Assembly (NCBI GenBank): GCA_036835325.1
Contig: DAITMF010000047.1
Location: 1 to 23,638, forward strand
Direction: 5' to 3'
Source of the DNA: CAMCHP01 sp036835325
Lineage (GTDB): Bacteria > Bacteroidota > Bacteroidia > Flavobacteriales_D > Sanyastnellaceae
Length of the DNA stretch: 23,638 nt
Shown here: positions 15,896 through 23,584 of the stretch, in pieces
Numbering within the stretch: the stretch's first letter is position 1
How the letters are laid out: each line of letters starts with the position of its first letter
Program-made: the position numbers and the translations under genes
Notes under the pieces: model-generated
What the model saw: only the letters and a program-made list of their open reading frames with translations
Database searches by the model: none
Told to the model about the DNA's origin: nothing

Positions 15896-16533
15896 TGCAA
15901 AAAGCAGCTCTTGGAGTGGCCCTGGTCGCCCTCATTGTTTCGGGCATTGCCCTTTTTCGCGGAGGCTCAGCCCCCTCATCCGCCGAAGGCGAACCCCAAG
16001 TGAGCACCCGCACGGGCATGCTCAGTGACACCTCATCGGCGCCTGCCATTCGTGTGGCGTTTGTGCGCGGCGACTCAATCAACCTCGGCTACCGCTTCAT
16101 CAGCGACATGCAAGACGAGCTCATCACATCGAGCAAAAAAGCCGAAGGAAAGCTGCAACGCAGCCTCGAAAAGGCCGAAAAAGAGTATGCCGATTTGATG
16201 AAGTACGTCCAGAGCGGACAAGCAACGCAAGACGAAATGGCCATCGCTGAGCAACGCATTATGCAGCTGCAAATGGAGCTGCAGCAAATGGAACAAGCTG
16301 AGCAAGTGCTGCTTGCCCGCCAAGAGCAAGAGATGCAGGTGCAAATCAATGCCCGGCTCAACGATTTCTTGGCCGACTATGCTGAACGCAACAACATTCA
16401 CCTCATTCTCAACCTCGGCGTAAGCGGCGAAGGTGTTCTCTACGGGGCCGAAGCTTTTGACGTAACAGCCGACGTGCTGCGCGAATTGAACGCAGCGTAC
16501 GAACTCGAGAAAAATCCGATTGAGCAGCCCTAA
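15895..16533 (+). CDS. Skp/OmpH-like periplasmic coiled-coil protein
   Basis: Protein of 212 residues. An N-terminal hydrophobic segment (about 4-22) acts as a membrane anchor or signal. A low-complexity linker (23-50) is followed by the OmpH/Skp core: strand IRVAFVRGDSIN (52-63), a long charged coiled coil (about 72-160) rich in Glu, Gln and Lys, and the closing NIHLILNLGVSGEGVLYGAEAFDVT (167-191) that makes the barrel base. Skp family members hold unfolded outer-membrane proteins in the periplasm. The uncleavable-looking anchor and 30-residue linker are less usual than a plain signal peptide. The ATG overlaps the previous stop (TGATG), and the stop overlaps the next ATG (TAATG). Confidence 0.82.
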   Translation: MQKAALGVALVALIVSGIALFRGGSAPSSAEGEPQVSTRTGMLSDTSSAPAIRVAFVRGDSINLGYRFISDMQDELITSSKKAEGKLQRSLEKAEKEYADLMKYVQSGQATQDEMAIAEQRIMQLQMELQQMEQAEQVLLARQEQEMQVQINARLNDFLADYAERNNIHLILNLGVSGEGVLYGAEAFDVTADVLRELNAAYELEKNPIEQP

Positions 16534-17078
16534 TGACCCTTGCCGGTAAGAAAAAAGCAGAGAACGTCATTGAGTACATTTTGTACCTCTGGCAAATGCA
16601 AGATTTGGTGCGTGCAGCCGGTTTTGACCTGGGCGCCGTGCGTCACTTCATGGGTGGAGGCAACGATGAGCTGAACATCGACGAAGAACTGGAGTGGTTC
16701 GCCGGCATCATCACGGCGATGAAAGCAAACGGCGTTGACAAAAAGGGCAACCTGCCTGAAATCGACGAACTTTTGATCGAGCTCAATTACCTGCACCACA
16801 CCCTGATCGACCTTATCCGCGATGCGAAGTACATTGAGGTATGGACGATCGCCCAGCCGCTGCTCGATGAGTTCTTGCAGCGCTCGGGCAACCCGTCGAT
16901 GAACCCCATTGAAGCCATGCTGACCTCATTGTACGGCTTGTTGGTTTTGCGCTTGCGCGGACAGGAGCCTACGGCCGCCACGTTAACGGCCATTGATGCG
17001 TTCAAGGTAGTTTTGGTCAAGCTCGGAGGGCATTACCACGACATGCGCCGAGGAAGCAACCATTTTTCAATGAATTGA
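16533..17078 (+). CDS. DUF4924 family protein
   Basis: Soluble, almost all-helical protein of 181 residues matching the Bacteroidota DUF4924 family by its start (AGKKKAENVIEYILYLWQMQDLVRA) and its ending (GHYHDMRRGSNHF). No enzymatic motif is visible and the function is not known. It is last in a three-gene operon with 1-bp overlaps. It converges with the pseudo-kinase gene, with 10 bp between stop codons. Confidence 0.8.
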   Translation: MTLAGKKKAENVIEYILYLWQMQDLVRAAGFDLGAVRHFMGGGNDELNIDEELEWFAGIITAMKANGVDKKGNLPEIDELLIELNYLHHTLIDLIRDAKYIEVWTIAQPLLDEFLQRSGNPSMNPIEAMLTSLYGLLVLRLRGQEPTAATLTAIDAFKVVLVKLGGHYHDMRRGSNHFSMN

Positions 17079-17090
17079 TGGGTTGCTTTT
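17056..17090 (+). terminator. Possible weak terminator after DUF4924
   Basis: GCAACC (17056-17061) pairs with GGTTGC (17081-17086), extended by an AT pair past a one-base bulge, then T4. The stem overlaps the end of the DUF4924 gene and the loop is long, so this is tentative. Confidence 0.3.
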
Positions 17091-17895
17091 AGCTTCCCGC
17101 AACCATTTCTGCCGAGCAAACGCAGAGGTCGAGGGCCTCACCATTGGCGCTGAAAACGAAAACTTCGGCATGCAGCGCATCGTGCAGGGCGGCGAGCCCC
17201 AGCGGCGCAGAAAGCAAGCCTTTAGCACCTGTAAACAACCGCGCTGCGGGGGGCATTCCGAAGAAACGCAAGTGCTCAACACCTGAATGGGTGCCATCAA
17301 CGCGCACTGCGTGCACATCGCCCGGCCGGGCCGAATGAAGTTTCATGAATTGGCTTACCGTATGGCTGAACGCCGACGATGATGGTACAGAATCAGACGT
17401 CGAGCGCGGCTCTTCGAGCACCATGCCAATTAACTCGCGAAGTTTTGAGGCCGACTGATCAATGTACTGCACCAAACGGCGGTTCTCGCCTGCAATATCT
17501 GACGATGCGAGCAGCACCTCCGAAAGGCCCACAATGCGGCTTACGGGTGCTTTCAGTGCGTGAACGAGGTTGGGTGAGTCGCCTGTATCGAGGCGATTGC
17601 ACAGCAAACGCTCTCCGCGAAAGTCACCAGTGACAGCGGGTAGGCTTGCGAGTTGGCCGGCAAAGTGCTTTTCACCCACGGCAAAACCTTGCATGATGCT
17701 GATGGTCATTGCCGACGTGTTGAAGCACGACGCATAAAAGCCACCCAAGGCGCGCAGCGGAGAAAAGTTTGACTCGGAATAATTGAATACAGAAACCAGC
17801 GCAGGAGGCATAACCACGGCATGGTCAAGGACGTTAACCATCCATTTGCCATGGCGCTCTTCGGCGTGCCACCCCGTCTGCTGTTCATCGCTCAT
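17089..17895 (-). CDS. Degenerate histidine kinase-like protein (DHp domain with eroded catalytic domain)
   Basis: Protein of 268 residues with no signal or membrane helix. Residues 108-160 align by eye with the HisKA dimerisation helices of the kinase at 22496-23584: HALKAPVSRIVGL (112-124) against HDLRAPLVSILGI, with the phosphoacceptor-type histidine kept (His112). After it there is no N-box asparagine and no DxGxG ATP-binding motif. Only a possible relic of the catalytic domain end remains (KGLLSAPLGLAALHDALHAE, 225-244, then VFVFSANGEALDLCV). Autophosphorylation therefore looks unlikely; an HPt-like or scaffold role is possible. The N-terminal 100 residues are unrecognised. It lies downstream of the pseudo-receiver gene on the same strand (66-bp gap) and may have its own promoter. 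The gene is open and intact, so it is not called a pseudogene. Confidence 0.6.
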   Translation of the reverse strand: MSDEQQTGWHAEERHGKWMVNVLDHAVVMPPALVSVFNYSESNFSPLRALGGFYASCFNTSAMTISIMQGFAVGEKHFAGQLASLPAVTGDFRGERLLCNRLDTGDSPNLVHALKAPVSRIVGLSEVLLASSDIAGENRRLVQYIDQSASKLRELIGMVLEEPRSTSDSVPSSSAFSHTVSQFMKLHSARPGDVHAVRVDGTHSGVEHLRFFGMPPAARLFTGAKGLLSAPLGLAALHDALHAEVFVFSANGEALDLCVCSAEMVAGS

Positions 17896-17915
17896 AGCGC
17901 CTCAGTTAATTGAGC

Positions 17916-17945
17916 GCAAGGTAAGAATGCCGAACGGTAATGCAA
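17916..17945 (-). promoter_or_regulatory. Possible promoter of the pseudo-kinase gene
   Basis: On the minus strand TTGC (plus 17942-17945) and TACCTTGC (plus 17916-17923; one base off register from TAnnTTTG) are 22 bp apart. A near-palindrome CTCAGTTAATTGAG (17901-17914) follows at the expected transcription start. Confidence 0.3.
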
Positions 17946-17961
17946 GCCGTTTGTATTGCTT

Positions 17962-18420
17962 TTAGCTTAGCAAACTTTGCCGCAGCATGAATTCGTACTG
18001 TTCATTCGATTGAATAAGCTCGGCAATCTTCTGGTCTTTGCGACGGTTGCGCATCCACACGAGCAAGGCATCGGCGAGAAAACCCGGGAACCGGCTCTCG
18101 AGCTCTTCTACCGGAATGAGACGCACAGCGCCAGCGCGATTGATGACACTCAATAGGTTGGCAACCGCTTGCCCCCTGTAGGCATGAATGTGCACAAAAT
18201 CAGGCGAAAGCAACTGCAACGCTGAAAGTAAACCACAGAGCACCTCTTGATTGAGGCGATGATCGCTCACAAAACAGGCAATTTCATTCTGCTCGGCAAA
18301 TTTCCACGCTTGTGGCGCATCCGAATAGGTCAGAAACTCGAAGCGTTCTAGCTCGTCGGTTGACAAGAAGGCCACGTAATCGACCGGAATCAGGCAAATG
18401 GGAAGGGCGGTTGTGCTCAT
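17962..18420 (-). CDS. Pseudo-receiver domain protein
   Basis: Protein of 152 residues from the ATG at 18420, which begins the recognisable fold; starts at 18426 and 18456 are also in frame. It aligns by eye with the receiver of the hybrid at 22496: RFEFLTYSDAPQAW with DFEIFTTTEAGEAV, CFVSDHRLN with VISDQKMP, and FVHIHAYRGQAVANLLSVINRAGAVRLIP with IRILLTGYADIEAVIDAINKGQVYRYIA. The phosphoacceptor position is kept (Asp53). The acidic metal pair is largely lost, the Thr switch is not evident, and the KPW lysine is replaced (VEE). A helical tail (120-152) follows, as in receivers that lead into coiled coils. Unlikely to be phosphorylated normally; it may bind a partner constitutively. It diverges from the ThiF operon and precedes the pseudo-kinase gene. 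Confidence 0.55.
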   Translation of the reverse strand: MSTTALPICLIPVDYVAFLSTDELERFEFLTYSDAPQAWKFAEQNEIACFVSDHRLNQEVLCGLLSALQLLSPDFVHIHAYRGQAVANLLSVINRAGAVRLIPVEELESRFPGFLADALLVWMRNRRKDQKIAELIQSNEQYEFMLRQSLLS

Positions 18421-18477
18421 GCCCATTTCTACGTGATTGGATACAAATGGTTGCAACGACTGCTTTGCTCACGTGGG

Positions 18478-18514
18478 GTTGTTAACAACTTCCGCGCTCA
18501 CTGTTGATAACCCC
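18478..18514. promoter_or_regulatory. 12-bp palindrome and imperfect second copy between divergent genes
   Basis: GTTGTTAACAAC (18478-18489) is a perfect palindrome. GTTGATAACCCC (18503-18514) faces it and mirrors its GGGGTT...CAAC flank (GGGGTT at 18475-18480). The perfect site sits just upstream of the candidate -33 element of the ThiF operon, a typical place for a dimeric regulator serving both directions. Confidence 0.45.
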
Positions 18515-18534
18515 ATAAGATTGTCGGCAATTTG
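18504..18534 (+). promoter_or_regulatory. Possible promoter of the ThiF-acyltransferase-kinase operon
   Basis: TTGA (18504-18507) and GCAATTTG (18527-18534) are 23 bp apart start to start, the same spacing as in the glnN promoter. The TTTG core of the -7 box is present but TA is replaced by GC, so strength would depend on an activator. Confidence 0.35.
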
Positions 18535-18566
18535 CTTCGGGAGAAACGAACGTTAAACAGACCTGT

Positions 18567-19649
18567 GTGAATACCCTAACTAGCGAAAAAACGGGCGCCG
18601 GATACCGTCCATTGGTCATCAATGCCGGCACAGAAGGGTCGGTGGATCTGCGCGATTTGATTAAAACGCACAAACCCACCGTAGTCGATACCATTGAAGA
18701 ACAGCTCATGGAGTTGGTGAAGATGGAGCGACCCGACTACGTTTTTTCAGACGAAGAAGCGCGACTGGCTGCACGGGCGCGACTGGGAGAGAATCCAGAA
18801 AACTACGGGTGCTGGGTCTATTACCCGTGGAAAAACACCGTTGTACACCTGCTCGGCGAAGCCGAATTCGTGAAGGTGCGCACCAACCGCAATCAGTACA
18901 AAATCACACCGCAAGAGCAAGACCTTCTCGCGCGCAAACGCGTAGGTATCATTGGCCTTTCAGTAGGTTCGGGTGTTGCTTTGGCCATGGCCATGGAGCG
19001 CACAGCAGGCGAACTGCGCATTGCCGACTACGACACCCTCGACCTTTCCAACATGAACCGCTTGCGCACCAGCGTTACCAACCTCGGTGTGGCTAAGGCA
19101 GAGCTCGTGGCGCGTGAAATCGCCGAGATTGATCCGTTTTTGAAAGTTACCTTGTATTCATCAGGCATCACAGCCGAGAACATCGCTGAGTTTTTAGACG
19201 GCAACGACGCTCCCCTTGACCTTCTGGTGGAGGAATGCGACAGCCTACCCATCAAAATCCTTGCGCGCGTTGAGGCACGTCGTCGTGCCCTCCCCGTAAT
19301 CATGGAAACGTCTGACCGTGGAATGGTCGACGTAGAACGCTTTGACATTGACCAGAATTTAGGCATACTGCACGGACGCATAACCGATGCCGAGTGCGAA
19401 GAACTTTTGACTACCGGGACTTGGACCCCCGAAGTGACCGCGAAGATCATGACCATGAAAGAAACATCCGACAGGATGCGACGATCGGTCATGGAACTGG
19501 GCAAAACCATAACGCGATGGCCGCAACTCGCCTCTGAGGTGACGGCCGGAGCCGGCGTGGTAACCCATTTATCACGTAAAATTTTGCTGGGTGATCATTT
19601 GATCCGCGGCCGCAAATTCCTCGACCCATATGAGCTCTTCGTGGACTGA
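18567..19649 (+). CDS. ThiF-fold E1-like adenylyltransferase (Rv1355c-like N-terminal type)
   Basis: Cytoplasmic protein of 360 residues starting at GTG. An unassigned N-terminal part (1-115, with YYPWKNTVVHLLGEAEF at 85-101) leads into a ThiF/MoeB/E1 Rossmann domain: VGIIGLSVGSGVA (126-138), ADYDTLDLSNMNRLR (153-167, the Asp and Asn-x-x-Arg that contact ATP), LGVAKAELVAREI (173-185) and LDLLVEECDS (217-226). The segment resembles mycobacterial Rv1355c, where the E1-like domain is fused to a nitroreductase; here no nitroreductase follows. The paired CxxC zinc cysteines of MoeB/ThiF are absent and no catalytic cysteine stands out, so it may adenylate a carboxylate rather than run a thioester relay. 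It overlaps the acyltransferase gene by 20 bp. The family call is firm; the substrate is unknown. Confidence 0.78.
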   Translation: MNTLTSEKTGAGYRPLVINAGTEGSVDLRDLIKTHKPTVVDTIEEQLMELVKMERPDYVFSDEEARLAARARLGENPENYGCWVYYPWKNTVVHLLGEAEFVKVRTNRNQYKITPQEQDLLARKRVGIIGLSVGSGVALAMAMERTAGELRIADYDTLDLSNMNRLRTSVTNLGVAKAELVAREIAEIDPFLKVTLYSSGITAENIAEFLDGNDAPLDLLVEECDSLPIKILARVEARRRALPVIMETSDRGMVDVERFDIDQNLGILHGRITDAECEELLTTGTWTPEVTAKIMTMKETSDRMRRSVMELGKTITRWPQLASEVTAGAGVVTHLSRKILLGDHLIRGRKFLDPYELFVD

Positions 19650-20376
19650 ACATCAGGTTTCCAAAACCCGAACAAGCAACATTACCAAGGTGCACATTCG
19701 CGCCTTTCGCGCCATTGATGACCTCAATGCCTGTGAAAAATTTGCCGATGGCCATGCTGAAGTGCTGAGCAACCACGGTATAAAAAAGGTGTCATCCGCC
19801 GATCGCGAATGGATGACAGACCCCAACGTGTATGTGATTTTGGCAACCTCACCCGGCGGACAAAAAGTCTACGGAGGTGCGCGCATTCACATCCGCGAAA
19901 GGCCAAAACTGCTGCCCCTTGAAGTACCGTTTGGAAAACACGACCCCAAGGTGCACGACATCCTCGATGAACTGAGCAAAGACAACTGTGCCGAACTCTG
20001 CGCCCTCTGGAACAGCGTTGAAGTTGCCGGCCTCGGCATCGGAAGCCGACTTATCATTCTCTGTGGGGTGGTGCTCACCGAAGAGCTCGGAATACGCCAT
20101 TTGCTCGCCCTTTCATCGCCCGTTACCCGCAGATGGATTCCCGACTTTGGGTTCTACACCATCGAAAGCATCGGCAACAATGGCGGTATTCCCTACCCCA
20201 ACGAACGGCTCATCGCTACGGTGGCTCACTTCATCAATCCCGATCGACTTCAATTCATGGCCCCGGCCCTCTATGCCCAAGTGGCACAGCTGCGCGCAAA
20301 CCCCAAACTAAAAAGTCAGGCATCCGGCCCGAAAGGAAGCATAACATTGCATTACGATCTCAAAGTCAACACATGA
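19630..20376 (+). CDS. GNAT-fold N-acyltransferase-like protein
   Basis: Protein of 248 residues. The GNAT core is visible: FRAIDDLNACEKFADGH (26-42), the substrate-side strand YVILATSPGGQKVYGGARIHI (68-88), the cofactor loop SVEVAGLGIGSRLI (129-142), then LLALSSPVTRRWIPDFGFYTI (158-178). The overall form is closer to the large FeeM/autoinducer-synthase-like acyltransferases than to small acetyltransferases. It would transfer an acyl group from CoA or ACP to an amine. The start at 19630 is inside the ThiF gene (20-bp overlap), and its stop forms an ATGA overlap with the 7TM kinase, so enzyme and sensor are translationally coupled. The fold assignment is moderate, the acyl donor and acceptor are unknown. 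Confidence 0.65.
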   Translation: MSSSWTEHQVSKTRTSNITKVHIRAFRAIDDLNACEKFADGHAEVLSNHGIKKVSSADREWMTDPNVYVILATSPGGQKVYGGARIHIRERPKLLPLEVPFGKHDPKVHDILDELSKDNCAELCALWNSVEVAGLGIGSRLIILCGVVLTEELGIRHLLALSSPVTRRWIPDFGFYTIESIGNNGGIPYPNERLIATVAHFINPDRLQFMAPALYAQVAQLRANPKLKSQASGPKGSITLHYDLKVNT

Positions 20377-22484
20377 TACATTCGCGGATTTGGTTTTTGC
20401 TTCTTATCATCGGCTTCGCCGGAGGACTGAGCAGCTGCAACTCCGAAGCTTCACTCATTGACGCAACCACTGAACTCTTGGTTGACGATGACCGAAGCTA
20501 CACCATCAGCAACGTCAAAGGGGGAAACTTCATTAAAAGTACCAGTGAGGCGCCTAACCTCGGAACACAATCAAATCCTGTGTGGGTGCGCTTTACAGTC
20601 GAACCGGGCGCAGGAGAACGGTGGCTCGACATACAATCGGCGAACATCGACACCCTCAACTACTACTACCTCGAAGGGAATCGCGTTGTAAGTGAGTACC
20701 TGGTTGGTGAAGCTTTTCCATTTGACGCCCGACCAATCAATGCGGCTTCGTTCGTGTTTCCCATCCCCGAATCGGTCACGGGAGGAGAAATCTACCTGCG
20801 CATCGTAAGCGGTAAACAAGTCTTGCTCCCCATGAAAATTGGCAGCCGAGATGAAATCACAACCGACCTCAACAACCGCAGCGTGTTTTTCGGCGTGTAC
20901 ACCGGTATTGTTCTGGTGATGCTGCTCTACAACCTTTTCATCTGGTTCTCGGTGCGCGACCGCAACTACCTGTACTACGTTTTGTTCATCGCATTTGTAG
21001 GGCTTACTCAATTGACCTTAAATGGTTATGGTAACCAATACTTCTGGCCAAACAACCAATGGCTCTCTTTGCGGAGCGCGCACTTCACCGGAGTGCTCTC
21101 AGGAGTCACCACCGTCATCTTCGCACAATCGTACCTGAGAATTCGGCAGTACAGCAAGTACCTCAACTACGTGCTGATGTTCTACCTCGGCGTGTATGTT
21201 CTCGCTGCCGTGTTGGCTGTGCAGGGAGCGTACATTGCGAGCTACAACGCCATCAATTTTTGTGCCGCTGCTTCACTCTTGCTTGTGTTCGCCGCATGGC
21301 GTTCATGGCGCAGAGGCTACCGACAGGCTTTGTTCTTTCTCATCGCTTGGTCGATCTTCTTGATTGGCGTCACAATTTATGTTTTGCGCGATGTAGGCGT
21401 GCTGCCATACAACCTCATGACCCAATACGCGCTGCCCATTGGGTCAGCACTCGAAATCGTCTTGCTTTCATTCGCCTTGGCCGATAGCATCAACCAACTT
21501 AAACGCGAAAAAGAAAAAGAACAGGAAGGAAAACTTAACGCTCTTCGCGAAAACGAACGCATCATCACTGAGCAAAACACCCTTCTCGAACGCAAAGTCG
21601 AAGAACGCACCCACGAACTGGCAAAGTCAAACCAAGAACTCAACACCACACTCACCACGTTGCGCTCGGCTCAAGCCCAACTTGTCGATGCCGAAAAAAT
21701 GGCTTCGCTCGGTCAAATGACCGCCGGTATCGCCCACGAACTCAACAACCCCATCAACTTCGTATCATCGAACATTTCACCGCTGAGCCGCGACATCGAT
21801 GAAGTGATGGAAGTGCTCGAACACTACAGCAAACTGGAGTCTGACGACCCTGAAATGCCCGTGAAACTCGAACGGGCCAAAGCACTTGCGAAGCAGTACG
21901 ATACTGATTTCTTGAAAGTCGAAATCAAACAACTGCTTAAAGGCATTGGCGATGGCGCGCAACGCACTGCAGAAATTGTCAAAGGCCTGCGCATCTTCTC
22001 ACGCCTCGATGAAGACACCCTAAAAAAAGCCGATGTGAACGAGTGCCTTCGCTCAACACTTGTGATCATCAAGAGCATGGTCAAAACCGAGTGCAAGGTG
22101 TACGACGACCTCAGTGCCGATTTGCCCGAAATCAATTGCTACCCGGGCAAACTCAACCAAGTCTTTCTCAACATCCTTGTCAACGCCATACAAGCCACAG
22201 CAGCCACCGGAAAACCGTACGAAGACCGTCGTGTTGACATAAGCACCCGCTTCAACAACGAAAGCGTGTTCGTAAGCATCAAAGACAATGGCACCGGCAT
22301 GCCGCCCCATGTCAAAGCCAAAATTTTCGACCCCTTCTTCACCACCAAAGAAGTGGGGCAAGGCACCGGATTGGGCCTCAGCATCGTGCTTGGCATCATC
22401 AATGATCACAAAGGCAAAATCGACGTTCTGACCACTCAGGGCGAAGGCACCGAATTTCTTCTAACTTTGTCTCAGACCCTGTAG
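20373..22484 (+). CDS. 7TM-DISM sensor histidine kinase
   Basis: Membrane sensor kinase of 703 residues. The start at 20373 (ATGA with the upstream stop) gives a signal with lipobox-like LSSC (19-22); the frame is open 80 codons further up but only inside the acyltransferase gene. Domains: extracytoplasmic 7TMR-DISMED2-like jellyroll (about 30-165), seven transmembrane helices (about 171-370), a charged coiled coil (about 371-440), HisKA with MASLGQMTAGIAHELNNP (phosphoacceptor His455), and HATPase_c with N-box NAIQA (near 603), DNGTGMP (near 638) and GTGLGLS (near 664). DISM receptors typically bind small molecules or carbohydrates outside the inner membrane. All catalytic motifs are intact. 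No receiver is fused; candidate partners are encoded immediately downstream. Confidence 0.9.
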   Translation: MIHSRIWFLLLIIGFAGGLSSCNSEASLIDATTELLVDDDRSYTISNVKGGNFIKSTSEAPNLGTQSNPVWVRFTVEPGAGERWLDIQSANIDTLNYYYLEGNRVVSEYLVGEAFPFDARPINAASFVFPIPESVTGGEIYLRIVSGKQVLLPMKIGSRDEITTDLNNRSVFFGVYTGIVLVMLLYNLFIWFSVRDRNYLYYVLFIAFVGLTQLTLNGYGNQYFWPNNQWLSLRSAHFTGVLSGVTTVIFAQSYLRIRQYSKYLNYVLMFYLGVYVLAAVLAVQGAYIASYNAINFCAAASLLLVFAAWRSWRRGYRQALFFLIAWSIFLIGVTIYVLRDVGVLPYNLMTQYALPIGSALEIVLLSFALADSINQLKREKEKEQEGKLNALRENERIITEQNTLLERKVEERTHELAKSNQELNTTLTTLRSAQAQLVDAEKMASLGQMTAGIAHELNNPINFVSSNISPLSRDIDEVMEVLEHYSKLESDDPEMPVKLERAKALAKQYDTDFLKVEIKQLLKGIGDGAQRTAEIVKGLRIFSRLDEDTLKKADVNECLRSTLVIIKSMVKTECKVYDDLSADLPEINCYPGKLNQVFLNILVNAIQATAATGKPYEDRRVDISTRFNNESVFVSIKDNGTGMPPHVKAKIFDPFFTTKEVGQGTGLGLSIVLGIINDHKGKIDVLTTQGEGTEFLLTLSQTL

Positions 22485-22495
22485 AAGAAAAACCC

Positions 22496-23584
22496 ATGTC
22501 AACCGAGAAGATTAGAATTCTCTATCTCGATGACGAAGAGCACAACTTGACCTCGTTCAAGGCGGCCTTCCGACGCGATTTTGAGATATTCACAACAACG
22601 GAGGCCGGCGAAGCCGTGGCCATCCTCAATGAAAATGACATTCACATTGTCATTTCTGACCAAAAAATGCCCAACCTCAGCGGTGTTGAGTTCTTTGAAC
22701 TCATCATCCCTGATTTCCCTGACCCCATCCGCATCCTCCTCACCGGGTATGCCGATATTGAAGCCGTCATCGACGCCATCAACAAAGGCCAGGTGTACCG
22801 GTACATCGCCAAACCGTGGGACGAACAAGACCTGCGCATGACCCTCATCAATGCGCACGAACTCTACGTCAACAAACACGCCCTGCGCAAGAAAAACGAA
22901 GAACTGTCAAAGGCCTACAATGAACTTGAAAAGTTCATCTACAGCGCTTCCCATGACCTCCGAGCTCCCTTGGTATCGATTCTTGGTATCCTCAAGCTAA
23001 CACGCCTTGAAGACATTGATGAAAAATCGACCGAGTACTTCGGCATGATTGAACGCATGGTGAGCCGACTCGATGTCTTTGTACAAAACATCATCAGCTA
23101 CTACCAAAACCTTAAACAAGGTGAGCTGATTACCGACATCAACTTCGACCTCCTCCTCGACGAACTCTTTGAACACTACCGCTTCTTTGAAGGCGCTGAC
23201 AATGTGCGCTTCATCAAAAACGTGGCACAGCACCAAACCGTGCGGCTCGACGAACTGCGCTTGAAGATGATTTTGAACAACCTCATCTCAAACAGTATTA
23301 AGTACATGGATTCTACGAAGGTAGATTCCTACATGCGAGTGAGCGTAGAAACTGACAACCAAAAAACGGTTATCACCGTAGAAGACAACGGTATTGGCAT
23401 AAAACGTGAAGATCAAAAACGAGTTTTTGATATGTTTTACCGAACTTCGGAGGTGACTATGGGTTCAGGATTGGGATTGTACATTGTGAAGGAAGCAACT
23501 GCGAACCTCGGCGGAAACGTCACCATGCAATCTGAACCCGGAATCGGCTCCACGTTTGTCGTTACAATTCCGAATAAACAGTGA
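22496..23584 (+). CDS. Hybrid response regulator-histidine kinase (receiver then kinase)
   Basis: Soluble protein of 362 residues. The N-terminal receiver (about 5-125) has LDDEE (11-15), phosphoacceptor Asp55 in ISDQKMP, Thr83 in LLTGYAD and Lys106 in KPWDE, the RpfG-like form. A coiled coil (about 125-148) joins it to HisKA with SASHDLRAP (His153), then HATPase_c with NNLISNSIKYM, EDNGIGI and SGLGLYIVKEA. All motifs are intact. The receiver-first order suggests that phosphorylation by another kinase, probably the 7TM sensor 11 bp upstream, controls this kinase, which may then phosphorylate the receiver encoded next. Stop and next start overlap as GTGA (4 bp). Confidence 0.9.
   Translation: MSTEKIRILYLDDEEHNLTSFKAAFRRDFEIFTTTEAGEAVAILNENDIHIVISDQKMPNLSGVEFFELIIPDFPDPIRILLTGYADIEAVIDAINKGQVYRYIAKPWDEQDLRMTLINAHELYVNKHALRKKNEELSKAYNELEKFIYSASHDLRAPLVSILGILKLTRLEDIDEKSTEYFGMIERMVSRLDVFVQNIISYYQNLKQGELITDINFDLLLDELFEHYRFFEGADNVRFIKNVAQHQTVRLDELRLKMILNNLISNSIKYMDSTKVDSYMRVSVETDNQKTVITVEDNGIGIKREDQKRVFDMFYRTSEVTMGSGLGLYIVKEATANLGGNVTMQSEPGIGSTFVVTIPNKQ

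Noticed and set aside
15580..15900. 107-codon upstream extension of the DPM1-like gene
   Set aside because: It runs antisense through the small conserved protein and its promoter; the GT2 fold begins at the GTG at 15579.
18502..18510. DnaA-box-like TTATCAACA (minus strand)
   Set aside because: A single site with no cluster, no AT-rich unwinding region and no dnaA/dnaN neighbours, so not an origin.
20133..20372. 80-codon upstream extension of the 7TM kinase
   Set aside because: It lies wholly within the acyltransferase gene in another frame; the ATG at 20373 gives a signal sequence and an ATGA overlap.
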